The position numbers were made by a program, and so were the translations under genes. The notes under the pieces are model-generated. The model made no database searches. It saw only the letters and a program-made list of their open reading frames with translations, and was not told the origin of the DNA. From Necropsobacter rosorum (GTDB lineage Bacteria; Pseudomonadota; Gammaproteobacteria; Enterobacterales; Pasteurellaceae), in contig CCMQ01000024.1 in assembly GCA_000751835.1 (NCBI GenBank), positions 1-53,012 on the forward strand: a stretch of DNA of 53,012 nt. The letters run 5' to 3'. Shown here piece by piece: positions 9,040 to 19,122 of the stretch (position 1 is the first letter of the stretch; the number at the start of each line of letters is the position of its first letter).

Positions 9040-9516
9040 TTACTTTGCAATAAAATGTCCCGATTTGCCACCGCACTTTTCCAACAGGCGGATATGCTCG
9101 ATCACCATATCTTTCTGTACGGCCTTGCACATATCGTAAATAGTCAGCGCCGCGACGGAGGCGGCGGTCAGCGCCTCCATTTCCACACCGGTTTTTCCGC
9201 TTAACTTGCAGACACTTTCAATCCGAACCTGATTGCTGTCCGGTAGTGCGCAGAGTGTCACTTCCACTTTGGACAGCAACAACGGATGGCACAGCGGTAT
9301 AAGCTCCCAAGTGCGTTTTGCCGCCTGAATCCCGGCGATACGCGCCGTGGCGAACACATCACCTTTGTGATGCTGCCCGGCCAGAATCATTTGCAGCGTT
9401 TCCCGTGACATTGTCACCAACGCTTCTGCGCGCGCCTCCCGCACCGTGTCCTGTTTGCCCGATACGTCCACCATATTGGCTTCGCCGTTGCGATTAATAT
9501 GTGTCAATTGCGTCAT
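9040..9516 (-). CDS. moaC: Cyclic pyranopterin monophosphate synthase
   Basis: Turns the 3',8-cyclo-GTP made by MoaA into cyclic pyranopterin monophosphate. The 158-residue protein shows the family pattern MVDVSGK, KGDV, IPLCHPL and the [18 protein letters not shown] segment with the active-site MCK. Fourteen bases separate it from moaA upstream. There is no moaB in the operon, as in H. influenzae. Confidence 0.97.
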   Translation of the reverse strand: MTQLTHINRNGEANMVDVSGKQDTVREARAEALVTMSRETLQMILAGQHHKGDVFATARIAGIQAAKRTWELIPLCHPLLLSKVEVTLCALPDSNQVRIESVCKLSGKTGVEMEALTAASVAALTIYDMCKAVQKDMVIEHIRLLEKCGGKSGHFIAK

Positions 9517-9530
9517 TGTGTTTCCTTTTG

Positions 9531-10547
9531 TCAGCCGCCGATACTGGCCAGATGATTTCTCACCCCGCTGTCGCCCTGATGTAAAAAATGATGCTCGCGT
9601 TTTCCCTGTAAAGCGGCAAAAACTCTTGCCTGTAATAAGGTCTGTTGTTCATCCGCTTGCAGTAAATCGCGCAAATCAATGCCTTCCTCGCCGAACAGGC
9701 ATAAATGCAGCTTGCCTTTGGCGGAAATGCGCAACCGGTTGCAGCTGGCGCAGAAATTTTTTTCATAAGGCATAATCAGACCGATTTCGCCCTTATAGTC
9801 AGGATGACGAAACACCTTGGCGGGGCCGTCCAACAGGGATTTCTGCTGCAATTGCCAGCCGTCGCGGCGTAATTGTTCGGCCAACACCTGCCCGGAGAGG
9901 TGATGCTGATGAAAGAAATTATCCATATCGCCGGTCTGCATTAATTCGATAAAACGCATTTGGATCGGCTTATCTTTAATCCAGGCCAGAAACGCGTTGA
10001 ATTCCGGCGCGTTCATGCCTTTCATCAACACGGAATTGACCTTGATTTTCTGATAGCCCGCCTCAAACGCCCGTTCAATACCGCGCATCACCGCTGCGAA
10101 TTTATTGACGCCGGTAATGGCATGAAACATTTTCGGGTCAAGACTGTCCACGCTGACGTTGATGGAGGTAATCCCCGCCGCTTTCCAGTACGCGACGTCT
10201 TTTGCCATACGGTAGCCGTTGGTCGTCAGCGCGATATGCTGAATCGCCGGATGTTGCCGAATCGCCTCGACAATTGCCGGAAAATCTTTGCGCAACGTCG
10301 GCTCACCGCCGGTAATGCGCACTTTGCGCATGCCTAATTCGCCGAATGCGCGGACGATACGCCGGATTTCCGGCACACTGAGGAAACGGGGTTTAGTCGG
10401 TTCGGGCTGATAGCCGTCGGGCAGGCAATAATTGCAACGAAAATTACAGACATCCGTAACGGATAGCCGCAAATAATAATATTCACGTCGGAACGGATCG
10501 ACCAAACGACCGCCACCGACCTGCTTAATCGGAATGGTTTGTTGCAT
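9531..10547 (-). CDS. moaA: GTP 3',8-cyclase, radical SAM
   Basis: First committed enzyme of molybdenum cofactor synthesis, forming 3',8-cyclo-GTP. With the start [10 protein letters not shown] it has 338 residues. The frame is open 25 codons further upstream, but that part lies within the riboswitch leader, and AAAGG precedes the chosen ATG. The N-terminal radical SAM cluster is CNFRCNYC (Cys34, Cys38, Cys41). The second 4Fe-4S cluster uses CASC...and a later Cys in LHLCLFG. The chain ends in the essential Gly-Gly (ASIGG). It is first in the moaA-C-D-E operon, so expression of all four should follow the leader riboswitch. Confidence 0.97.
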   Translation of the reverse strand: MQQTIPIKQVGGGRLVDPFRREYYYLRLSVTDVCNFRCNYCLPDGYQPEPTKPRFLSVPEIRRIVRAFGELGMRKVRITGGEPTLRKDFPAIVEAIRQHPAIQHIALTTNGYRMAKDVAYWKAAGITSINVSVDSLDPKMFHAITGVNKFAAVMRGIERAFEAGYQKIKVNSVLMKGMNAPEFNAFLAWIKDKPIQMRFIELMQTGDMDNFFHQHHLSGQVLAEQLRRDGWQLQQKSLLDGPAKVFRHPDYKGEIGLIMPYEKNFCASCNRLRISAKGKLHLCLFGEEGIDLRDLLQADEQQTLLQARVFAALQGKREHHFLHQGDSGVRNHLASIGG

Positions 10548-10559
10548 TGGACACCTTTC

Positions 10560-10678
10560 TAAAATACGAGAGGACAAGCCGTTTCCAGCATTATCCCTGA
10601 GCAACCTGCCGGCTGCTGGCATTGCCGCCTTATTTCCAGCTACTGAAAACTTAGGCTGACAAGCTCGGAGTTATGCGA
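10560..10678 (-). promoter_or_regulatory. Molybdenum cofactor riboswitch in the moaA leader
   Basis: Read on the minus strand, the leader contains CTCCGAGC, then GGCGGCAATGCC, then GGAAACGGCTTG followed by TCCTCTCG, in the order I recall for the Moco (moco_RNA_motif) aptamer of enterobacterial moaA leaders. It ends 13 bases before the moaA start, close to the AAAGG ribosome site, so control of translation initiation by cofactor level is likely. Boundaries are approximate. Confidence 0.78.
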
Positions 10679-10680
10679 TA

Positions 10681-10943
10681 AATTTGTTTCAAATTGTAAA
10701 CTGTCCGGCTATTCTAATACAGAGTGAACGCCTGATCCAGTCGGCAAAATAAAAATCCGTTAAAAATCAATTATATATTTTATTATATAACGAATATTTT
10801 TCACAAATCCGCACCGTTCGCCGCGCTCGGCTTTACTTATTCTGCGATGTTTGGAATACTAGCCGCCGAAAACCGACATAATTTAACGAAAACCTGCGCA
10901 TAAACGGCATGACCCCGCAAGCCATGCCGTTAAAGGAAAAAGC
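10681..10943. other. Divergent moaA / yvcK intergenic region
   Basis: About 260 bases between the riboswitch and the next gene. Bases 10765-10805 are strongly AT-rich (runs of TATA) and probably hold the divergent promoters. No clear operator, tRNA or small gene was seen. Confidence 0.5.
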
Positions 10944-11879
10944 ATGACTGACTTAATACGCCACAGCCGCCATGAAAATTTAGATGAGATCAAACATATT
11001 GCCGCGATCGGCGGCGGACACGGCCTTGGTCGCGTCATGTCGGCACTGAGTTTTATGCAGGAACGGCTGACAGGCATTGTCACCACCACCGACAACGGCG
11101 GCTCCACCGGACGCATCCGCACCGAACAGGGCGGTATTGCCTGGGGCGATTTGCGTAACTGCCTGAACCAGATCATTACCGAACCCAGCACCGCCTCTTC
11201 GTTGTTTGAATACCGTTTTTCCGGCAGCGGCGCACTTGCCGGGCATAATCTGGGCAATCTGATGCTGAAAGCGCTGGAAAATATGCATATCCGGCCGACG
11301 GAAGGGGTGAATCTGATTCGTGATTTGCTGCGGGTGAAATCCTTTATCGTGCCGATGTCGGAAAGCCCGGTGCATTTGGCGGCAACGCTGCATTCCGGTT
11401 CAAGCATCGTCGGCGAAGTCGGTATCGATCAGCTGACCGAACTGCCGAAAGCCGTTTTTCTGGTGCCGTTGGTTCAGGCGACACCGGAAGCGGTGCATGC
11501 ACTCAATCAGGCAGAAGTGATTTTATTCGGCCCGGGCAGTTTTTTAACCAGCATCGTTCCGCCGCTGTTACTGAGCGAAATCGCCGACGCGTTAAAACAC
11601 AGTACGGCGAAAAAAATCTTTATTGATAATCTGGGTGTCGAGCGCAGCCCTGCCGCCGGATTATCCCTGCAGGATCGGATAAACTGGATCAATCACACCG
11701 TGGGCAAAGACATTATTGACGGCGCGGTGGTGCAGTTTGATCCGAACCGCCGTGACGAGCCGGCGTCGATCAAAATCATGGCGCGGCGGCTAAGAGCGGA
11801 CGATGTCAGCTACCGGCACGATCGCACGCTGTTATGCCAGGCGATTGACGAGCTGCTGGGCGAACTGAATTATCGCTGA
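10944..11879 (+). CDS. ybhK: YvcK/YbhK-family (CofD-like) protein
   Basis: A 311-residue member of the UPF0052/CofD-like family. The conserved IGGGHGLG loop near residue 20, TTDNGGSTG near 52 and FGPGSFLTSI mark the nucleotide/UDP-sugar binding fold. Relatives (YvcK, GlmR) bind UDP-GlcNAc and affect cell-wall precursor and central carbon balance; the role in gammaproteobacteria is poorly known. AAAGGA seven bases before ATG supports the start. As in E. coli, it lies divergent from moaA, a neighbourhood that may reflect history rather than shared function. Confidence 0.85.
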   Translation: MTDLIRHSRHENLDEIKHIAAIGGGHGLGRVMSALSFMQERLTGIVTTTDNGGSTGRIRTEQGGIAWGDLRNCLNQIITEPSTASSLFEYRFSGSGALAGHNLGNLMLKALENMHIRPTEGVNLIRDLLRVKSFIVPMSESPVHLAATLHSGSSIVGEVGIDQLTELPKAVFLVPLVQATPEAVHALNQAEVILFGPGSFLTSIVPPLLLSEIADALKHSTAKKIFIDNLGVERSPAAGLSLQDRINWINHTVGKDIIDGAVVQFDPNRRDEPASIKIMARRLRADDVSYRHDRTLLCQAIDELLGELNYR

Positions 11880-11957
11880 TTAACCGGAATATGGCCGAAA
11901 CTGCGCTGAAAATCAGCGCACTTTAGCGCTATTGAGCGGTAAGTTGCAGCCGGGCTT

Positions 11958-12740
11958 TTAATTATCTGCGCTTAAACGTGCGATTTCATCGCTTAACGCA
12001 CGCGGCATATGGCGCGGCCCGCGCACCGCGGAGATGCCGAATTCGCGCAGTTTTTCCCGCCCGAATAAGTGCGGCGCATATTTTTGCAGGCATTTAATCC
12101 GCATCACCCGTTTGATACGCAGATCGCCCTTTTCATACTTACGCGGAATATTGACTTCCAGCACCTGACATTTATAACGCAGCGCGGCGGTCGGCGCGGT
12201 GACATAAATATAAACCGTATCGTCCACCGCGATATTGTTGCTCTGTTTCCAGAAAATCACATCATTTTCATGCAATTGGCTTTCAATATCGTAATATTTC
12301 GGATTCGCCGGCACCAGCCATTCCGTATAGCGGGCAATGCCGAACCGCTTATGGGTTTGGCGGCTGGCGGTCAGATCAAAGCTGGAATTGAGCAGAAAAA
12401 TAATCGTGTCTTTATCCACCGAACCGTCCAGCAGCACGCTCAGCCAATGCCCGTGGTGCATGTGATAGCCCGGCAGGAAACCTTTCTGGGTGATAAAAGT
12501 AGCGTGAATGACAGGGTCACATTTTACATTCATAATCTGCGTGTTGCCGCCCGTGCCGAGGCCGAGTTTTTCCCGCTCCACCGTCATAAACACCGCATAC
12601 CATTTGCGGTTATCACTATGACGCAAAATGGCCGAATCCGGTGAAGTGCGCCATAAATATTCCGCTTCGCTGCCGTATTGTTGCCGCGCAAAGGTCAGAA
12701 TATCCTCACGCAGGGCCGATTTTTTCGGTTGATTTTTCAC
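11958..12740 (-). CDS. MmcQ/YjbR-like protein with C-terminal extension
   Basis: A 260-residue protein of unknown job. The first roughly 115 residues resemble the MmcQ/YjbR (DUF419) fold: an N-terminal LREDILTFARQQYG helix, then WY-containing strands and GYHMHHGHWLSVLLDGSV. The remaining part (YTEWLVPANP...DVIFWKQ...VYIYVTAP) looks like an EVE/PUA-type domain. The start is GTG with GGAGG eight bases upstream. An uptake signal lies exactly between the ribosome site and this GTG and overlaps the start codon. Forty bases separate it from thiI upstream on the same strand. Function is not inferred. Confidence 0.7.
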   Translation of the reverse strand: MKNQPKKSALREDILTFARQQYGSEAEYLWRTSPDSAILRHSDNRKWYAVFMTVEREKLGLGTGGNTQIMNVKCDPVIHATFITQKGFLPGYHMHHGHWLSVLLDGSVDKDTIIFLLNSSFDLTASRQTHKRFGIARYTEWLVPANPKYYDIESQLHENDVIFWKQSNNIAVDDTVYIYVTAPTAALRYKCQVLEVNIPRKYEKGDLRIKRVMRIKCLQKYAPHLFGREKLREFGISAVRGPRHMPRALSDEIARLSADN

Positions 12741-12779
12741 CGCACTTTCCTCCGCCTGATTCCACTAGTCGATAAAAGG

Positions 12780-14234
12780 TTACGCTTTTCGATTGAACAC
12801 TTTGACATTGTCAAAGCCGTTTTCTTTCAGATACAACGCCTGCAATTTGCTCATTACACCGCGCTCGCAATACAGCGCATAATGTTTCGTTTGATCCAAA
12901 CTCCCGAACTGGGCGGATAATTTATAAAACGGCATCACAATAATCTGCCGTCCCGCCGCTTGCAGCGGATTTTCATCGCGTTCTTCCGGGCTGCGGATAT
13001 CCACAATTACATCGTCGTCCGCCAACACAGAAACCGTGTCCACTTCCACCACGTCTTTTTCCGTTTGGGCGGCAATCTGGCGAATATCCAAATATTGCGC
13101 ATTTTGCACCGCACTTTCCAGCACTTCAAAGTTAAAATGCGCTTCTTCCGCTTCGATTTTCGCCTTCACCGCTTTTACCGTCGGATTTTTTGAAATCACC
13201 CCGCAAAATTCCGGCATGGATTTGGCAATATCGTCGGTACCGATATGCTTTGCCATCGCGATAATCTGTTCTTTATCATGGCTGATCAGCGGGCGCAGCA
13301 CCAGTGTCGGCGCCGCTTCGTCAATTAAACGTAAATTGGTCAGCGTTTGGCTGGAAACCTGCCCGAGCGCCTCGCCGGTGACAATCGCCTGAATGCCGAA
13401 ACGTTCCGCCACACGGCCGGCCGCGCGTACCATCATGCGTTTCAGCACTACGCCCATTTGCCCGCTGTCCACCTTTTCCAGAATTTCCGCCACCACCGGC
13501 TCAAAATTAATCGCCACAAAACGCACTTTATGGGAACTGCCGAAGCGCTGCCAGAGATGATACGCCATCTGTTTTACCCCGATTTCATGCGCCGCGCCGC
13601 CCAGATTAAAAAAGCAATAATGCACCCGCGAACCGCGCCGGATCAGCATATAACTGGAGACGCCGGAATCAAAACCGCCGGAAATCAGCGACAGCACATC
13701 TTCCTGCGTGCCGATAGGATAACCGCCGATGCCGGCATGGCGCGCGTTAATCAGCATCATGCGATCATCTTCAATATCAATGCGCACCGTCACATCGGGT
13801 TTGCTTAATTTCACTTTCGCACTGGCGATGTGCTGATTCAGCCCGCCGCCCACATAGCGTTCCGCTTCCAGCGAGCTGAAAGTATGTTTGCCCTTGCGTT
13901 TCACCCGCACGCAAAACGTTTTGTTTTCCAGCTGCGACGCTACCTGCTGCAAGGTGTGCTGAAAAATATCGTGCAAATCGGTAAACGGTTTTTCCTCGAC
14001 TTCGAGAAAATGATGAATGCCGGGAATGCGCTGTAATAATTCGATTAAGTGCGGTCGGTTTTCGGCATTTTTCGACCGCACTTCAATATAATCCCAATGG
14101 CGCACCACCGCGATAGTTTCGTCATATTTATGTAAAATATTGCGGATATTGCCGGTCAGAATCTTCACGAAGCGCTTACGCACGCTCTCGCTTTTAATCA
14201 TAATTTCGGGAAAAAGTTTAATAATAAATTTCAT
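12780..14234 (-). CDS. thiI: tRNA 4-thiouridine synthase / thiamin thiazole sulfurtransferase
   Basis: Adds sulfur at U8 of tRNAs and supplies sulfur to ThiS for the thiazole of thiamin. From [10 protein letters not shown] the protein has 484 residues, like E. coli ThiI (482). The longer open frame upstream has no homology-like sequence and is rejected. Domains: NFLD-THUMP (1-165), a PP-loop ATP pyrophosphatase with SGGFDS near 183, and a C-terminal rhodanese domain with its persulfide Cys in YCERGVMS near 455. Keeping the rhodanese domain suggests both activities. An inverted pair of uptake signals lies inside the coding region at 14047-14083. No strong ribosome site is visible. Confidence 0.95.
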   Translation of the reverse strand: MKFIIKLFPEIMIKSESVRKRFVKILTGNIRNILHKYDETIAVVRHWDYIEVRSKNAENRPHLIELLQRIPGIHHFLEVEEKPFTDLHDIFQHTLQQVASQLENKTFCVRVKRKGKHTFSSLEAERYVGGGLNQHIASAKVKLSKPDVTVRIDIEDDRMMLINARHAGIGGYPIGTQEDVLSLISGGFDSGVSSYMLIRRGSRVHYCFFNLGGAAHEIGVKQMAYHLWQRFGSSHKVRFVAINFEPVVAEILEKVDSGQMGVVLKRMMVRAAGRVAERFGIQAIVTGEALGQVSSQTLTNLRLIDEAAPTLVLRPLISHDKEQIIAMAKHIGTDDIAKSMPEFCGVISKNPTVKAVKAKIEAEEAHFNFEVLESAVQNAQYLDIRQIAAQTEKDVVEVDTVSVLADDDVIVDIRSPEERDENPLQAAGRQIIVMPFYKLSAQFGSLDQTKHYALYCERGVMSKLQALYLKENGFDNVKVFNRKA

Positions 14235-14518
14235 CGTTGAATGGCTTATTTCTGTTTTGTAAAAAATCGGCGTTATTGTACAACATCTTGGCTTAATCCC
14301 CAATTTCCTTTTCGTCCGTCTTCTCTTTCGCGCTACGTTAGCCTGCGCAATGCAAAGTGCGGTGCGTTTCAGCCGTTTTTCCTCGCCCCGCCTGAACACG
14401 GAGGAAGACATCTCGAAATCTGTCAGATCTATCACAAAAACCGCAGTATTTTTTAACAACGCGCCAAAAATACAGTACAATAATCCACTTTAAATCAGTT
14501 TGAACTCAAGGATTGCAC

Positions 14519-14767
14519 ATGGCTCGTAAACCCGTGGAAAAACCGGCGGCGGATTTTGAAACGACGCTCAACCAGCTGGAAGCGGTCGTTTCCCGTCTGG
14601 AAAGCGGCGATTTATCGCTGGAAGAGGCGTTAAAAGATTTTGAAACCGGCATTACGCTCGCCCGGCAAGGACAGGAACGTTTGCAGCAGGCCGAGCAACG
14701 CATTCAGATTTTACTGCAAAAAAACGACAGTGCGGAATTAAGTGATTATCAACCGAACGACGAATAA
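14519..14767 (+). CDS. xseB: Exodeoxyribonuclease VII small subunit
   Basis: Small subunit of ExoVII, which degrades single-stranded DNA from both ends. Starting at MARKPVEKP it has 82 residues. A TTG six bases earlier is also in frame, but AAGGA at 14507-14511 is better placed for ATG. The body is the usual two-helix coiled coil ([24 protein letters not shown]). It begins an xseB-ispA-dxs run, 12 bases before ispA. The large subunit xseA is not in the window. Confidence 0.95.
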   Translation: MARKPVEKPAADFETTLNQLEAVVSRLESGDLSLEEALKDFETGITLARQGQERLQQAEQRIQILLQKNDSAELSDYQPNDE

Positions 14768-14779
14768 TAAGCGAATCGT

Positions 14780-15670
14780 ATGTATCAATTTACCCGGGAT
14801 TTACAACAGCTCCAGCAACGTATCAATCAATTCTTAACCGACCGTTTCGCCCGCATCGACAGCCGCCCGTCGCCGCTTGCCGAGGCGATGAAATACGGCC
14901 TGCTGCTCGGCGGCAAACGGGTCAGACCCTTTCTGACTTACGCCACCGGACGCATGCTGGGCGCACAAATGGCGCAGCTGGATTACGCTGCCGCCGGCAT
15001 TGAAGCCATTCATGCCTATTCACTAATTCACGACGATCTGCCGGCAATGGATAACGATCATTTGCGCCGAGGTCAACCGACCTGCCATATCGCCTTTGAC
15101 GAAGCGACGGCAATTCTGGCCGGCGATGCGCTGCAAACCTTTGCCTTTGAAATCCTCACCCAGACCCCGGATTTGGCCGCGCAACAAAAACTGGCGCTGG
15201 TGACGAATCTGGCGCAGGCCTCCGGCGTTAACGGCATGTGTTTAGGGCAAAGTCTGGATTTAATCGCCGAACACCGGCAGGTAAACCTTGCGGAACTGGA
15301 AAAAATCCACCGCAATAAAACCGGTGCGCTGCTGTGCGCCGCGCTGAAGGCAGGCTTTCTCTGTTCGCCGCATTTCGCCGATTCGCAGCTTGAACAACCA
15401 TTGATGCGCTATGCCACGGCCATCGGGCTGGCTTTTCAGGTGCAGGACGATATTCTGGATATTGAAGGCGAAAGCCGCCTCACCGGCAAAACCGTCGGTG
15501 CCGATTTAGCCGCCGACAAAAGCACCTATCCGAAATTGCTCGGGCTGGACGGCGCGAAACAAAAAGCGCAGGAACTTTACCGACAGGCGCTGCAGGCGCT
15601 GGATGATGTGCCGTTCGACACCAGCGCCTTGCGCGCGCTGGCGGCATTCGTCGTGAACCGGCAAAGCTGA
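14780..15670 (+). CDS. ispA: Farnesyl diphosphate synthase
   Basis: Condenses DMAPP/IPP to farnesyl diphosphate for quinones and undecaprenyl carriers. The 296-residue protein carries the first aspartate-rich motif HDDLPAMDND, the GGKRVRP substrate loop and the second aspartate-rich motif QDDILD. Length is standard. It lies between xseB and dxs; an uptake signal lies in the 89-base gap before dxs. Confidence 0.96.
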   Translation: MYQFTRDLQQLQQRINQFLTDRFARIDSRPSPLAEAMKYGLLLGGKRVRPFLTYATGRMLGAQMAQLDYAAAGIEAIHAYSLIHDDLPAMDNDHLRRGQPTCHIAFDEATAILAGDALQTFAFEILTQTPDLAAQQKLALVTNLAQASGVNGMCLGQSLDLIAEHRQVNLAELEKIHRNKTGALLCAALKAGFLCSPHFADSQLEQPLMRYATAIGLAFQVQDDILDIEGESRLTGKTVGADLAADKSTYPKLLGLDGAKQKAQELYRQALQALDDVPFDTSALRALAAFVVNRQS

Positions 15671-15759
15671 CGTTACACGGCGCAATGAAACATAACAAAC
15701 GGAACGCCCGATCATTTAAAGTGCGGTTCGAATTTAGACTATTTTGGGATTGATGAACA

Positions 15760-17607
15760 ATGCAAAATTATCCTCTTTTATCATTAATTAATTCGCCTGA
15801 TGATTTGCGTCTTTTAAGCAAAGAACAGCTGCCGCAACTGTGCAGCGAACTGCGCGATTATTTGTTGGAAAGTGTCAGTCAAAGCAGCGGTCATCTGGCT
15901 TCCGGACTGGGGACGGTGGAGCTGACGGTGGCGTTGCATTATGTGTTTAAAACGCCCTTTGACCAGCTGATCTGGGATGTGGGTCATCAGGCCTATCCGC
16001 ACAAAATTCTTACCGGACGGCGCGATCGCATGTCCACTATCCGGCAAAAAGACGGGCTGCATCCGTTTCCGTGGCGGGAAGAAAGCGAGTTTGACGTACT
16101 CAGCGTCGGCCACTCCTCAACCTCTATCGGCGCCGGTTTGGGGATTGCCATTGCCGCCCAAAAAGAAAACGCCGGACGCAAAACCGTTTGTGTAATCGGC
16201 GACGGCGCCATTACCGCCGGCATGGCGTTCGAAGCGCTGAATCATGCCGGTTCGCTGCATACCGATATGCTGGTGATTTTAAACGATAACGAAATGTCGA
16301 TTTCAGAAAATGTCGGCGCCCTGAACAATCACCTCGCCCGCCTGTTTTCCGGCGCCTTCTATTCGACCATTCGCGAAAGCGGCAAGAAAATCCTGTCCGG
16401 CCTGCCGCCGATCAAAGAATTCGTGAAAAAAACCGAAGAACATATGAAAGGTTTCGTATCGCCGGTGGGAACGCTGTTCGAAACCCTCGGTTTCAATTAT
16501 ATCGGCCCGATCGACGGTCACAATATTGATGAGTTAATCAGCACGCTGAAAAATATGAGCTCGCTCAGCGGCCCGCAGTTTTTACATGTAAAAACCAAAA
16601 AAGGCAAAGGCTATGCGCCGGCGGAAAACGATCCTATCGGGTTTCACGGTGTGCCTAAATTCGATCGCCTCAGCGGCGAATTGCCGAAATCCTCCGCCAC
16701 GCCGACCTATTCGCAGATTTTCGGTAACTGGCTGTGCGAAATGGCGCAGCAGGATCCGAAATTAATCGGCATTACCCCTGCCATGCGCGAAGGTTCCGGC
16801 ATGGTGGAGTTTTCCAATCGTTTTCCGCAGCAATATTTTGATGTGGCGATTGCCGAACAGCATGCCGTCACCTTTGCGGCGGGATTGGCCATCGGCGGCT
16901 ATAAACCGGTGGTGGCGATTTATTCTACGTTTCTGCAGCGCGCTTATGATCAGCTGATTCACGATGTGGCGATCCAAAATCTGCCGGTGTTATTTGCCAT
17001 TGATCGCGCCGGCGTGGTGGGAGCGGACGGTCAAACCCATCAGGGCGCCTTCGATATCAGCTTTATGCGTTGTATTCCGAATCTGGTGATTATGACGCCA
17101 AGCGATGAAAATGAATGCCGTCAAATGCTTTATACCGGCTATCATTGCGGCAAACCGGCTGCGGTGCGCTATCCGCGCGGCAACGCCGGCGGCGTAAAAC
17201 TGGAACCGTTGCAGGCACTGCCGCTCGGTCAATCCAAATTGGTACGCCAAGGGGAAAACATCGCCATTTTAAATTTCGGTACCTTATTGCCGCACGCGTT
17301 GCGCGCCGCCGACGAACTGAACGCCACCGTAGTCGATATGCGTTTTGTCAAGCCGATCGACGCACAGCGCATTCACCAAACCGCCGACGATTATGATCTT
17401 ATCGTCACGCTGGAAGAAAATGCCGTGCAGGGCGGCGCCGGCAGTGCGGTGGCGGAAGTGCTGAACACCGGCCGCCATCATTGCCGTTTGCTACAATTAG
17501 GCTTGCCGGACTTTTTTATCCCGCAGGGCACGCAACAGGAAATACTGGCGGAACTGAAACTGGATGCGGCGGGCATCACTGCGCAAATCAAGGAATTTCT
17601 CGCATAA
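15760..17607 (+). CDS. dxs: 1-deoxy-D-xylulose-5-phosphate synthase
   Basis: Thiamin-diphosphate enzyme joining pyruvate and glyceraldehyde 3-phosphate, the entry to the MEP isoprenoid pathway. The 615-residue chain is colinear with E. coli Dxs: [15 protein letters not shown] near 75, the thiamin-binding [13 protein letters not shown]...NDN near 148-180, the transketolase pyrimidine domain with [13 protein letters not shown] near 367, and the C-terminal domain ending in [12 protein letters not shown]. No strong ribosome site is visible; the ATG is chosen by homology. Close genetic linkage with ispA keeps two pathway steps together. Confidence 0.97.
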   Translation: MQNYPLLSLINSPDDLRLLSKEQLPQLCSELRDYLLESVSQSSGHLASGLGTVELTVALHYVFKTPFDQLIWDVGHQAYPHKILTGRRDRMSTIRQKDGLHPFPWREESEFDVLSVGHSSTSIGAGLGIAIAAQKENAGRKTVCVIGDGAITAGMAFEALNHAGSLHTDMLVILNDNEMSISENVGALNNHLARLFSGAFYSTIRESGKKILSGLPPIKEFVKKTEEHMKGFVSPVGTLFETLGFNYIGPIDGHNIDELISTLKNMSSLSGPQFLHVKTKKGKGYAPAENDPIGFHGVPKFDRLSGELPKSSATPTYSQIFGNWLCEMAQQDPKLIGITPAMREGSGMVEFSNRFPQQYFDVAIAEQHAVTFAAGLAIGGYKPVVAIYSTFLQRAYDQLIHDVAIQNLPVLFAIDRAGVVGADGQTHQGAFDISFMRCIPNLVIMTPSDENECRQMLYTGYHCGKPAAVRYPRGNAGGVKLEPLQALPLGQSKLVRQGENIAILNFGTLLPHALRAADELNATVVDMRFVKPIDAQRIHQTADDYDLIVTLEENAVQGGAGSAVAEVLNTGRHHCRLLQLGLPDFFIPQGTQQEILAELKLDAAGITAQIKEFLA

Positions 17608-17753
17608 AACGAATATTTTTAAAAATTTTGTGAACTCTTTCTCACTTTGCCAGTCTTAGTTAATGCTAGTGCACTGCAAATGCAGTTGTCTTTTTAGAAA
17701 TCTTTCTTATATTAAGACCTCCCCGCTACTCAATCTTTGGGTAGCGGTTTTTT
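17608..17753 (+). ncRNA. dxs 3' region with two hairpins, possible small RNA
   Basis: After dxs there are about 115 bases, then a terminator-type stem at 17723-17747 (CCGCTAC / GTAGCGG) followed by six T. Upstream of it lies a small palindrome ACTGCAAATGCAGT. The long gap before a good terminator could be a simple 3' UTR or a 3'-derived small RNA. No convincing promoter of its own was seen and I do not recognise the sequence. Confidence 0.25.
17723..17753 (+). terminator. Rho-independent terminator for dxs
   Basis: Seven-base stem CCGCTAC / GTAGCGG with an 11-base loop, then six T. This is the first good stop for the xseB-ispA-dxs transcript. Confidence 0.75.
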
Positions 17754-17770
17754 ATTTCCCAAATAGCTGC

Positions 17771-17799
17771 CGCCGAACAACTATCTCCGGCGCTTTTTT
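17771..17799 (+). terminator. Second, weaker terminator-like hairpin
   Basis: A 5-bp stem CGCCG / CGGCG with a 12-base loop is followed by C and six T. It could back up the terminator just before it. The stem is short, so confidence is low. Confidence 0.4.
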
Positions 17800-17808
17800 C
17801 GTCAGGCA

Positions 17809-17835
17809 CAAAAAAAGGACGCCCTAAAGCGTCCT
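17809..17835 (-). terminator. Terminator of the infC-rpmI-rplT operon
   Basis: On the minus strand a 7-bp stem AGGACGC / GCGTCCT with a 6-base loop is followed by seven T. It lies 21 bases after the rplT stop codon. Confidence 0.85.
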
Positions 17836-17856
17836 GATTTTCTGTACTTTATAAAA

Positions 17857-18213
<357 letters not shown>

Positions 18214-18267
18214 TTAATCTCCTATGTCTATTAATGAACTAAAATTTAACTGAACGTACGCCCGTGC

Positions 18268-18465
18268 TTATGCGTATGGCAGGCACGCTACGACTAAAAC
18301 CTGATCCGCTTGCGCAACCATGGATTTATGGCGTAAATGACGTTTACGTTTAGTGGTTTTCTTAGTCAGAATATGACGTAAGTGAGACTGTTTACGTTTG
18401 AAACCGCCGGAAGCCGTCTTTTTGAAACGCTTGGCAGCACCACGTACTGTTTTAATTTTAGGCAT
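18268..18465 (-). CDS. rpmI: 50S ribosomal protein L35
   Basis: A 65-residue, Lys/Arg-rich protein starting [17 protein letters not shown], identical in length to E. coli L35. It lies 57 bases before rplT and 114 bases after infC. The infC-rpmI gap contains a hairpin made of two inverted uptake signals. Confidence 0.98.
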   Translation of the reverse strand: MPKIKTVRGAAKRFKKTASGGFKRKQSHLRHILTKKTTKRKRHLRHKSMVAQADQVLVVACLPYA

Positions 18466-18517
18466 TGTTTTATAAACTCCGCATTGTTTAAGTTTAACAT
18501 CAGATAGTCAGGCGAAT

Positions 18518-18560
18518 AAAAGTGCGGTCAAAAAACAGCATGAAATTCGACCGCACTTTT
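18518..18560. terminator. Inverted uptake-signal hairpin between infC and rpmI
   Basis: AAAAGTGCGGTC and GACCGCACTTTT form a perfect 12-bp stem with a 19-base loop; a short T run ends the stem on either strand. Elsewhere in the window such pairs act as likely terminators, but here it lies between two genes of one ribosomal operon, so it may only attenuate, or fold into the leader that L20 reads. Confidence 0.6.
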
Positions 18561-18579
18561 GTTACTTGTAATGCGCTGA

Positions 18580-19122
18580 CTATTTCTTTTTCGGGGCAAG
18601 TACCATAATGGCCTGACGACCTTCGAGCTTACCCGGGGCGGATTCCACCACGGCAATCTCGGCCAAATCGTTTTTAACACGTTCCAGCACGTCTAAACCG
18701 ATATCTTGATGCGCCATTTCACGTCCGCGGAAACGAACGGTAATTTTCGCTTTATCCCCGTCTTCCAGAAAGCGAATCAGGCTGCGTAGTTTTACCTGAT
18801 AGTCGCCTTCGTCTGTGCCGGGACGGAATTTAATCTCCTTCACCTGCACGACTTTCTGCTTTTTCTTCTGCTCTTTTGCAGCTTTGCCTTTCTCGTAAAG
18901 GAATTTACCGTAATTCATAATACGGCACACCGGCGGTTCCGCGTTAGGACTGATTTCCACAAGATCCAGCTCTAATGCTTCGGCTTTTTCCAAAGCCTCC
19001 TGAATACTGACGATTCCCGCCTGCTCGCCGTCTTGATCAATTAAACGGACTTCTTTCACACGAATTTCATCATTAATACGATTCGGACGATTGACTACGG
19101 GTGCTTTTTTTACGGTTTTAAT
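18580..19122 (-). CDS. infC: Translation initiation factor IF-3, AUU start
   Basis: IF-3 keeps 30S subunits free and checks the start codon. Homology with E. coli IF3 runs upstream of the first GTG to ATT at 19122 (reading [10 protein letters not shown]...NRINDEIR), giving 180 residues, the same as E. coli. TAG lies in frame five codons before, and AGGA eight bases before the ATT fits a ribosome site. The rare AUU start is the known basis of infC autoregulation: IF-3 rejects its own start codon when abundant. The C-terminal domain ([23 protein letters not shown]) is intact. thrS, directly upstream of infC in E. coli, lies 9 kb away here. Confidence 0.95.
   Translation of the reverse strand: MKTVKKAPVVNRPNRINDEIRVKEVRLIDQDGEQAGIVSIQEALEKAEALELDLVEISPNAEPPVCRIMNYGKFLYEKGKAAKEQKKKQKVVQVKEIKFRPGTDEGDYQVKLRSLIRFLEDGDKAKITVRFRGREMAHQDIGLDVLERVKNDLAEIAVVESAPGKLEGRQAIMVLAPKKK

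Noticed and set aside
10548..10622. 25-codon extension of MoaA
   Set aside because: It overlaps the riboswitch leader; AAAGG precedes the ATG at 10547.
14235..14480. In-frame 82-codon N-terminal extension of ThiI
   Set aside because: The extension has no similarity to ThiI, and the ATG at 14234 gives the family length.
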